Source of the DNA: Clostridia bacterium
GTDB lineage: Bacteria > Bacillota > Clostridia > Peptostreptococcales > JAAYPU01
NCBI GenBank assembly: GCA_016278615.1
Contig: JADQBM010000119.1
Span: 1-35,607, forward strand
Length of the DNA stretch: 35,607 nucleotides
Reading direction: 5' to 3'
The notes below the pieces were generated by a model. That model had not been told where the DNA came from. It worked only from the letters and a program-made list of their open reading frames with translations, and ran no database searches. Shown here piece by piece: positions 15,217 to 21,858 of this stretch. The translations under genes and the position numbers were made by a program. Position 1 is the stretch's first letter. Each line of letters starts with the position of its first letter.

Positions 15217-16176
15217 ATGAAAGATCAATACGGAAGAGAAGTAAATTATTTACGGGTATCTATAACGGATTTGTGTAATTTGAGATGTCAATATTGTATG
15301 CCTGAATCAGGGATAGAAAAGAAGGCACACTCCAATATTTTATCTTTTGAGGAGATTATAGAAATCGTTGAAACTGCTGTGGAATTGGGCATAGACAAGA
15401 TAAGAATAACTGGTGGGGAGCCCCTTGTGCGTAAGGGCGTGGTTTCGCTTATTCACAGCCTTTCTCAAATCAAAGGCATTAAGGATTTAGCCATGACCAC
15501 CAATGGTATTTTATTAAAAGAATATGCAAAAGATCTCAAAGATGCTGGGTTAAACAGAGTGAACGTAAGTTTAGACACATTGAATGAAGAGCGATACAAT
15601 GAGATTACCAGAGGAGGAAATATTGAGGCCGTTATGGAAGGTCTGGAAGCTGCTATGACCGTAGGTCTAACACCCTTGAAGATAAATACAGTTGTGATTA
15701 AAGATTTTAATGATGATGAAATCATGGATTTTGTTCAAATGACTCTGAACTTACCTATTGATGTAAGGTTCATTGAATTGATGCCAATAGGGCAAGTAGG
15801 AGTAGAAGGAAAGCATCAATTCATGTCCAATAAGGAAATTCGTGGTAAACTTCAAGGGCTTATTCCCGTTGAGACAGAAGATTCTGTTGCAAAGATTTTT
15901 AAATTTCCTGGCGCAGAGGGAAGAATTGGATTTATCGATCCCATTAGCAGCCATTTTTGTAGTACATGCAATAAAATAAGGCTTACGTCGGATGGGAAAG
16001 TGAAGACTTGTCTTCATAATAATGATGAGGTTGATTTGAAAGACATTTTATTAAAAAAGGATCACCAGCTTCTAAAGAATACTATTGAAGCCGTCATTTT
16101 AGATAAGCCGGAAAGGCACCATCTTAATGAGGCACAGGAACCTATTACTCGTGACATGAACAAGATAGGAGGCTGA
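15217..16176 (+). CDS. moaA: GTP 3',8-cyclase MoaA
   Basis: The 319-residue radical SAM enzyme catalyses the first step of molybdopterin synthesis, converting GTP to 3',8-cyclo-GTP. The radical SAM cluster is CNLRCQYC (CxxxCxxC). The C-terminal [4Fe-4S] motif is CSTCNKIRLTSDGKVKTCL (CxxC-x13-C). RITGGEPL is the SAM-binding GGE motif, and the chain ends in the Gly-Gly tail MNKIGG needed for activity in MoaA. The ATG at 15217 follows GAGAAGGAG; the frame upstream to 15184 is translated repeat. moaC starts 6 bp after the stop. Confidence 0.96.
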   Translation: MKDQYGREVNYLRVSITDLCNLRCQYCMPESGIEKKAHSNILSFEEIIEIVETAVELGIDKIRITGGEPLVRKGVVSLIHSLSQIKGIKDLAMTTNGILLKEYAKDLKDAGLNRVNVSLDTLNEERYNEITRGGNIEAVMEGLEAAMTVGLTPLKINTVVIKDFNDDEIMDFVQMTLNLPIDVRFIELMPIGQVGVEGKHQFMSNKEIRGKLQGLIPVETEDSVAKIFKFPGAEGRIGFIDPISSHFCSTCNKIRLTSDGKVKTCLHNNDEVDLKDILLKKDHQLLKNTIEAVILDKPERHHLNEAQEPITRDMNKIGG

Positions 16177-16182
16177 TGAAAC

Positions 16183-16671
16183 ATGGACTTGACACATATG
16201 GACAAAAAAGGAAGACCAAAGATGGTAGATGTTGGGGATAAAATGGATACCGAGAGAATGGCTGTAGCCAAAGGGACCATTGAAATGTCCTTGGATACGA
16301 TTCTTAGAATAAAGGAGGGACACATTGCCAAGGGAGATGTTCTTTCAGTAGCACAAACAGCCGGTATTATGGCCGCAAAAAATACATCCTACACAATCCC
16401 TATGTGTCATAATATATTCATTTCAGGGATTGAAATGGACTTTAGAATTGATATAGAGAATCAGGCCATTTATATCGAAGCATGTGCAAAGACCATTGGG
16501 AAAACTGGAATAGAAATGGAGTCTTTGAATGCGGTCTCAGTTGCGGCGTTAACCATTTATGATATGTGCAAAGCCGTAGATAAAAATATGATAATCACAG
16601 ATATTCGCCTGGTAAAGAAAGAAGGCGGGAAGTCTGGTACTTATATTAGGGAAGAAGAAAAAGATAGATAA
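16183..16671 (+). CDS. moaC: Cyclic pyranopterin monophosphate synthase MoaC
   Basis: The 162-residue protein rearranges 3',8-cyclo-GTP to cyclic pyranopterin monophosphate, the step after MoaA. Conserved segments are [45 protein letters not shown], and [26 protein letters not shown], followed by the [14 protein letters not shown] end with the catalytic lysine region. AGGAGG in the moaA 3' end serves as its RBS, so translation is coupled. The last codons and the TAA stop lie inside the first units of a heptad repeat, so the KDR tail appears to be repeat-derived. Confidence 0.95.
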   Translation: MDLTHMDKKGRPKMVDVGDKMDTERMAVAKGTIEMSLDTILRIKEGHIAKGDVLSVAQTAGIMAAKNTSYTIPMCHNIFISGIEMDFRIDIENQAIYIEACAKTIGKTGIEMESLNAVSVAALTIYDMCKAVDKNMIITDIRLVKKEGGKSGTYIREEEKDR

Positions 16672-16829
16672 TAGATTAGAAAAGATAGATAACAGATAAC
16701 AGATAATAGATAAAAGTTAAGGTAAGTTTTGCTTAGGCAAAACAATCATACTATGTTTAAATATAATGTAGATTTTGTGAAACAAAATCCTCCTTAACTG
16801 TTATCTATTATCTCTTATCTTTTATCTCA
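16663..16829. repeat. Composite heptad-array/hairpin element between moaC and the MOSC gene
   Basis: The left array of AGATAGATAATAG, then ATAACAGATAACAGATAAT, ends in AGTTAAGG. The right array starts CCTTAACT and runs GTTATCTATTATCTCTTATC. Hairpins GTTTTGC-TTAG-GCAAAAC (16726-16743) and GATTTTGT-GAA-ACAAAATC (16771-16789) have the same order as in the 11272-11420 element. The left array overlaps the moaC stop codon. Confidence 0.85.
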
Positions 16830-16855
16830 CAAAGTAATGAAGGGAGAGGTTTGGA

Positions 16856-17287
16856 TTGGCGGAAGTTTTAGCGATTAATACCAGTGATAAAAAAGGGGTC
16901 ATTAAGGTGCCAGTAAAAGAGGCTGAATTGATTGAAGACTTCGGTATTCAAGGGGATGCACATGGAGGGCCCTGGCATAGACAAATCAGTTTGTTAGCGG
17001 ATGAAAGTGTGGATAAAATGAGAGCCTCGGGAATTGAACTCAACAGTGGGGTTTTTGCAGAGAACATTACCACCAAAGGCATAGAGCTCCATACACTTCC
17101 CGTAGGAACCAGACTAAGAATCGGAAAAACCATTCAAGAAGTAACTCAAATAGGAAAAGAGTGCCATCACGGCTGCGCCATTAAGCAGCAAGTGGGACAT
17201 TGCATAATGCCTACTGAAGGTATTTTTACAAAGGTCATCAAGGGCGGGAAATTAAAAGCCGGTGATACCATCGAGATAATCGAATAA
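16856..17287 (+). CDS. MOSC-domain protein
   Basis: The 143-residue stand-alone MOSC domain is related to the C-terminal domain of molybdenum cofactor sulfurases and to YiiM. Family features are GIQGDAHGGPWHRQISLLA near residues 31-49 (with the G-D-x-H segment), FAENITTKGIEL, LPVGTRLRIG and the conserved-cysteine region ECHHGCAI...GHCIMPTEGIFTKVIKGG. MOSC proteins bind or transfer sulfur to pterin cofactors, and stand-alone clostridial ones commonly lie in moa/moe operons. The start is TTG at 16856, 6 bp after GGGAGAGG. It is probably the last functional gene of this cofactor cluster. Confidence 0.88.
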   Translation: MAEVLAINTSDKKGVIKVPVKEAELIEDFGIQGDAHGGPWHRQISLLADESVDKMRASGIELNSGVFAENITTKGIELHTLPVGTRLRIGKTIQEVTQIGKECHHGCAIKQQVGHCIMPTEGIFTKVIKGGKLKAGDTIEIIE

Positions 17288-17370
17288 ATATATTGACCAG
17301 AGCCTATCAGATAAGAAAGTTGATTTAATCATGTATTACATTATAGAAACAAAGGGTTTGGTGACTTAGA

Positions 17371-18692
17371 ATGTCAACAAAATATGATTTAACAAAGGAT
17401 TCCATAGGAAAACTATTTTCCCATTATGTCTTTATGTCTGCAACAGGGTTGATGGTGCTTTCTGTGCACATCATTTAGACGGTATTTTTATTGGGCACGG
17501 GATTGGCAGCAATGGACTTGCTGCTATTAACATAGCAGGAGTTGTTTTTCCATTTCTAAATGCCATTGCATTTACCATAGGATTTGGAGCGGCGGCAGCT
17601 ATCTCTATAGAATTTGGTGAAAGCAAAGTAGAAAAGGCAAATGCTATTTTTAATCAGTCTTTTATTCTTGCGGTGATCATCTCCATTATTTATACGGTCT
17701 TATGCGTGATCTTTATTGATAAAATAGTTTATTTGTTAGGGTCAAATGAAATGCTGTTCCAAGGCGTTAAAGATTATTTGCTTACTTTCTCACTTTTTTC
17801 ATTTTTTTATGTCTCTGTTTTGGTTTTTGAGGGTGCCGTTAGAAACGATGGAGAACCAAGAAAATCCATGATGTCTCTTATTCTCGGGGCAGTTATAAAC
17901 GCAGTTTTAGATTACATTTTCATTTTTATTTTTCATTGGGGATTGAAAGGTGCTGCGTTTGCCACAGGGATTGGACAAATTGTAAGCTTTGCTTATCTTA
18001 TCTTTCATTTTGTTCTTCATAAAGGAAAGCTTCATTTTATTATGCCAAAGTTTGATATGAAAGACATGGGTCGCATCTTTAAAAATGGGTTGCCCAACTT
18101 TATTTCTCAAATGTCAATTACCCTTGTAATCATTGCAGGCAACTGGATTGTAATCGATATGTTAGGAGAAACAGGGGTAGCCGCCTTTAGCATACTTCTT
18201 TATGTAAACGAATTTATGATTCTTGGATATCAAGGCATCGCAGAAGCCTTGCAACCTCTCGTAAGCTTCAATTACGGTGCAAAAGAATATGGTCGAGTAA
18301 AAACACTTGTGAGGTTATCCGTCTATATGTCTTTAGCCATAGGAATTGTGATGTTATTGATTAGCACCTTGAAACCAGAGTTGGTTATCCGGTTATTTAA
18401 TGATGAACAGAATCTTATTGAACTCGCTTCTCATGCCATGAGGCTATTTTTTATAGGTATTTTATTTACCGGGATCAATATGATATTTGCGGCCTATTAT
18501 CAGGCCATTGAAAAAGCAAAGTTGTCAAATACAATCCAAATTTTGAGAGGCTTTGTATTTGTGGCGATAGCATTATTAACACTCCCTAAACTAATGGGAG
18601 AAAATGGCTTGTGGATAGCCGTTTCTGTAGCAGAAAGCCTGACTCTTATTGTGACCCTTCTATTGATTAAATCAAACAAGCTATTCTTGTGA
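17371..18692 (+). pseudogene. MATE-family multidrug/Na+ antiporter gene, frameshifted
   Basis: Translation from ATG 17371 gives a MATE N-terminus (MSTKYDLTKDSIGKLF...SATGLMVLSVHII) but reaches TAG at 17476-17478. The continuation DGIFIGHGIGSNGLAAINIAGVVFP, the conserved MATE TM1-TM2 loop, is in another frame, consistent with loss of one base around 17470-17478. From there the frame stays open to 18692 through about twelve predicted helices, giving roughly 440 residues in total, the usual MATE length. A shorter product could start at GTG 17673 but would lack the first two helices. Either the gene is recently broken or this is a sequencing error. The start has only a weak RBS. Confidence 0.85.
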
Positions 18693-18708
18693 AAAAAATT
18701 TCAATCAA

Positions 18709-18726
18709 TTGTTAAAAAATTAACAT
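18709..18726. promoter_or_regulatory. Upstream Rex-like operator
   Basis: The 18-mer TTGTTAA-AAAA-TTAACAT differs from the clostridial Rex consensus TTGTTAANNNNTTAACAA only at the last base. It lies about 190 bp before the Rex-like dyad overlapping the hnd promoter and 17 bp after the MATE stop. Confidence 0.6.
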
Positions 18727-18740
18727 TACATTCATGTGAT

Positions 18741-18778
18741 TGCATAAAAATAGAGCATTAAGCTACTATTTTTATGCA
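18741..18778. other. Long perfect inverted repeat downstream of the MATE gene
   Basis: TGCATAAAAATAG pairs perfectly with CTATTTTTATGCA (13 bp), with an inner AGC/GCT extension in the 12-nt loop. On the plus strand it is followed by an A-run, not a T-run, so it is a poor terminator. It could be an operator or an RNA-processing hairpin. 18779-18870 is extremely AT-rich with nothing else recognisable. Confidence 0.6.
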
Positions 18779-18877
18779 AAAAAAAGTAAAATATACTTTA
18801 TTATCCCAAAAACATCAAATAACGACAAATGATTTTCCATATTTTTTAAAAAATTTTAAAAAATATGAAAAGACCTA

Positions 18878-18917
18878 TTCACAAATAGAAAAAACTTTGT
18901 TATAATAATAACAAAGT
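18878..18917 (+). promoter_or_regulatory. hnd operon promoter overlapped by a Rex-like operator
   Basis: TTCACA (18878-18883) and TATAAT (18901-18906) are 17 bp apart. The -10 lies inside the dyad ACTTTGTTA-TAATAA-TAACAAAGT (18894-18917), whose core TTGTTA-N6-TAACAA (18897-18914) fits the half-sites of the NADH-sensing repressor Rex. Binding would block RNA polymerase, so hydrogenase genes would be induced when NADH/NAD+ rises. Confidence 0.75.
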
Positions 18918-19078
18918 ACAGTTGACCTTCTAAGTTAAGCTTTTGCTCACTTTTTAGAGCATCTTAAAACATGAACCAAGATATGAGTCTTTAAGATTTG
19001 CATATCTTGTATTGACTCATAAGGAGAGCTTTAGATATTTGAAAAATTCAAACTAGAATACTTACTAATGAAAGGAGA
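18918..19078 (+). other. Long 5' leader of the hnd operon
   Basis: The ~160-nt untranslated leader contains a 7-bp dyad ATGAGTC...GACTCAT (about 18982-19020) enclosing AAGAT...ATCTT, and a small GCTC/GAGC hairpin. I do not recognise a known riboswitch. GAAAGGAG precedes the hndA start. Confidence 0.4.
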
Positions 19079-19084
19079 AAAAAC

Positions 19085-19564
19085 ATGCCAACCAGTTTTT
19101 TATGTGAAGAAAACTTTGCGAAACTTGACAAAGTGATTGACAAGTATAAAGGTATCGGTGGGGCTCTTATGATGGTACTTCAGGAAGCTCAGGGGATTTT
19201 CGGGTGCTTGCCTATGGAAGTTCAAAAAGTAATATCCCAGAAGCTTGATGTACCTCTTGCAGAAGTGTATGGAGTTGTTACTTTTTACTCCCAATTCAGA
19301 TTACTCCCAACGGGTAAATATACTGTCAGTGTATGTCTAGGTACAGCTTGTTATGTAAGAGATGCACAAAAAATTGTAGATGCCATCAAACAAGAACTCA
19401 ATATTGAACTTGGTGAAACAAGCAAAGATGGTCTGTTTACTTTTGAAGCAACAAGGTGTATAGGAGCTTGTGGTTTAGCACCTGTCATTACCATTAACGA
19501 AGAAGTATATGGCAGACTAAAAGAATCCGATATTAAAGAGATACTTGCAAAATACAACAAGTAA
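19085..19564 (+). CDS. hndA: NAD(P)-linked [FeFe] hydrogenase, NuoE-like subunit (HndA/HydC)
   Basis: The 159-residue subunit has the thioredoxin-like [2Fe-2S] fold of NuoE. Its cysteines are in VCLGTACYVRDA and EATRCIGACGLAP, giving the C-x(4-5)-C...C-x3-C pattern. GIFGCLPMEVQ and YGVVTFYSQF are typical NuoE segments. It passes electrons between the NuoF-like flavoprotein and the hydrogenase subunit in a soluble complex. It is first in a four-gene operon in the same order as hndABCD of Desulfovibrio fructosovorans. The start ATG has AAAGGAG upstream. Expression is probably under Rex control via the overlapping dyad at the promoter. Confidence 0.92.
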   Translation: MPTSFLCEENFAKLDKVIDKYKGIGGALMMVLQEAQGIFGCLPMEVQKVISQKLDVPLAEVYGVVTFYSQFRLLPTGKYTVSVCLGTACYVRDAQKIVDAIKQELNIELGETSKDGLFTFEATRCIGACGLAPVITINEEVYGRLKESDIKEILAKYNK

Positions 19565-19580
19565 TATGGGGAGGTAAAAA

Positions 19581-19982
19581 ATGAAATCTTTAGATGAACT
19601 TGCTAAAATTCGAGACGAAGCCAAAAGTAAAATGGGCGTAAGAGAAGGCAGTAAGGATATTCGTATTGTGGTAGGAATGGCAACCTGTGGAATTAGTGCT
19701 GGTGCCCGCCCCGTTTTAAAAGCCTTAGTAGAAGAAATTAAAATTAGAAGTCTTCAAGATATATCAGTGAGTCAAACTGGATGTATCGGTATTTGCAGAT
19801 ATGAGCCAATTATTGAAGTTTTTGAATCTGGAAAAGAAAAAGTAACTTATATCGAAATGACACCAGAAAAGGCGAAAAAAATAGTTTCTGAGCATATTGT
19901 TAATGGAAATGTTATTGATGATTATACCATTGGAAGCGTAAGCGGAAAATATAGTTCTCATGGAACAGTAGAAGATTTTTAG
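19581..19982 (+). CDS. hndB: [2Fe-2S] ferredoxin-like subunit (HndB)
   Basis: The 133-residue protein has a thioredoxin-like ferredoxin domain with cysteines in ATCGISAGARPVLKAL and SQTGCIGICRYEPI, a four-cysteine [2Fe-2S] pattern. This matches the small HndB-type subunit between NuoE- and NuoF-like genes in clostridial NAD(P)-linked hydrogenase operons. Its likely job is an extra electron relay within the complex. GGGGAGG lies before the ATG; the gap from hndA is 16 bp. The 60 bp to the next gene contain no recognisable signal apart from the RBS. Confidence 0.88.
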   Translation: MKSLDELAKIRDEAKSKMGVREGSKDIRIVVGMATCGISAGARPVLKALVEEIKIRSLQDISVSQTGCIGICRYEPIIEVFESGKEKVTYIEMTPEKAKKIVSEHIVNGNVIDDYTIGSVSGKYSSHGTVEDF

Positions 19983-20042
19983 AATGCAACAATGAAATGC
20001 CAAATAGATGATGTTACGAATTAAGCTAAGGAGGTAATGTCT

Positions 20043-21839
20043 ATGGATTTATACAGAGCACATGTATTGGTTTGTGGAGGAACAGGATGTACAGCATCAA
20101 ATTCAGAAGCAATCCTAAATACATTTCAAAAAGAATTAAAAAAGAATGAATTAGACCAAGAAGTCAAAGTTATAAAAACAGGGTGTTTTGGCTTGTGTGA
20201 AGCCGGACCCATTTGTATTGTTTACCCTGAAGGCGCTTTTTACGCAGGGGTACAAGTAAAGGATATATCAACTATTGTTGAAGAACACCTTCTAAAGGGA
20301 AGGATTGTAAAAGACCTTCTTTACAAAGGTGCCTTTGAAAAAGATACTATTCGTTCTCTTGACAATGTTGACTTTTATAAGAAGCAGATGAGAATCGCTT
20401 TACGTAATTGTGGTGTAATCGACCCTGAGGATATCAATGAGTATATTGCAATGGATGGATATCAAGCATTGGGAAAAGTTCTGGCGGAAATGACACCTAT
20501 GGAAGTGACGAAAATTGTTCAGCAATCAGGCTTAAGAGGCCGAGGCGGCGGTGGATTTCCTACAGGTAAGAAGTGGGAGTTTGCAAGCAAGATAAAAGGA
20601 GAACAAAAATACGTGGTATGTAATGCAGATGAGGGAGACCCTGGTGCATTTATGGACCGTTCTGTTCTTGAAGGAGACCCCCATGTCGTTGTTGAAGCAA
20701 TGGCTATTGCTGGATATGCAATAGGGGCAAATGAAGGATATGTTTATGTAAGAGCTGAATATCCCATTGCGGTGAAAAGACTACAGATTGCCATTGACCA
20801 GGCAAAAGAAATGGGATTATTAGGCGATAATATATTTGACTCTGGATTTAATTTTAATTTAAGTATCCGATTAGGTGCAGGTGCTTTTGTCTGTGGAGAA
20901 GAAACAGCACTCCTAAATTCCATTGAAGGAAAACGAGGAATGCCCAGACCGAGACCACCATTTCCTGCCAATAAGGGATTGTGGCAAAAGCCAACTCTAT
21001 TAAGTAATGTAGAAACTTTTTCGAATATACCCAGGATTATCATAAATGGACCTGAATGGATGGCGAATATTGGAACAGAAAAAAGTAAGGGAACTAAAGT
21101 ATTTGCTTTGACAGGAAAAATTAATAACACAGGATTAGTTGAAATCCCTATGGGAACAACTCTTAGAGAAGTTGTTTATGAAATAGGTGGTGGAATTCCC
21201 AATGGTAAAAAATTCAAGGCAGTTCAAACAGGAGGGCCATCTGGTGGTTGTATAACAAAGGACCATTTAGATACGCCTATAGACTATGACAATTTAATAC
21301 AATTGAGCTCTATGATGGGTTCAGGTGGAATGGTTGTTATGGACGAAGATAACTGCATGGTAGATATTGCAAAATTCTTTCTTGAGTTTACAATGGATGA
21401 ATCTTGTGGCAAATGTCCCCCTTGTAGAATCGGAACAAAAAGAATGTATGAAATTTTAGAGGATATTACAAACGGAAAAGGTGAGATGGAAGATATAGAA
21501 AGACTTGAAAAACTTGCTTATAACATCAAAGCATCTGCTTTATGTGGGTTAGGTCAAACATCACCAAATCCAATTCTGTCTACCCTCAGGTTTTTCCGTG
21601 ATGAATATGAAGCACATGTTAAAGACAAAAGGTGTCCAGCGGGCGTCTGTCAGGAATTATTAACTTATAGCGTTGTAGCAGACCTGTGTAAAAAATGTGG
21701 TATTTGTGCAGGCAAATGTCCCGCCGAATGTATTGATGGTGAAAAAGGAAAGACGGTTTATACCATTCAAAAGGATAAATGTATTAAATGTGGTGCTTGT
21801 CTTGAAGCTTGTCCTTTCAAGGCCATCATAAAAAGCTGA
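20043..21839 (+). CDS. hndC: NuoF-like NAD(P)H-binding flavoprotein subunit (HndC/HydB)
   Basis: The 598-residue protein contains, in order: an N-terminal ferredoxin-like [2Fe-2S] domain (LVCGGTGCTASNS, TGCFGLCEAGP), the NuoF core with NADH/FMN motifs (GLRGRGGGGFPTGKKWEF, CNADEGDPGAFMDR, GAGAFVCGEETALLNSIEG), a [4Fe-4S] site ESCGKCPPCRIGT, and two C-terminal [4Fe-4S] clusters (CKKCGICAGKCPAEC, CIKCGACLEACPFKAI). This is the HydB/HndC layout, where FMN is the proposed site of electron bifurcation between NAD(P)H and ferredoxin. I prefer the ATG at 20043 because AAGGAGG is 8 bp upstream; an ATG at 20037 would be only 2 bp from it. The gap to hndD is 19 bp. Confidence 0.93.
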   Translation: MDLYRAHVLVCGGTGCTASNSEAILNTFQKELKKNELDQEVKVIKTGCFGLCEAGPICIVYPEGAFYAGVQVKDISTIVEEHLLKGRIVKDLLYKGAFEKDTIRSLDNVDFYKKQMRIALRNCGVIDPEDINEYIAMDGYQALGKVLAEMTPMEVTKIVQQSGLRGRGGGGFPTGKKWEFASKIKGEQKYVVCNADEGDPGAFMDRSVLEGDPHVVVEAMAIAGYAIGANEGYVYVRAEYPIAVKRLQIAIDQAKEMGLLGDNIFDSGFNFNLSIRLGAGAFVCGEETALLNSIEGKRGMPRPRPPFPANKGLWQKPTLLSNVETFSNIPRIIINGPEWMANIGTEKSKGTKVFALTGKINNTGLVEIPMGTTLREVVYEIGGGIPNGKKFKAVQTGGPSGGCITKDHLDTPIDYDNLIQLSSMMGSGGMVVMDEDNCMVDIAKFFLEFTMDESCGKCPPCRIGTKRMYEILEDITNGKGEMEDIERLEKLAYNIKASALCGLGQTSPNPILSTLRFFRDEYEAHVKDKRCPAGVCQELLTYSVVADLCKKCGICAGKCPAECIDGEKGKTVYTIQKDKCIKCGACLEACPFKAIIKS

Positions 21840-21858
21840 GAAGGAGAGGAGCGATAAA

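Noticed and set aside
17673-18692. Intact shorter MATE protein from GTG 17673
   Set aside because: It would lack the first helices, which are present upstream in shifted frames, so a broken full-length gene is the better explanation.
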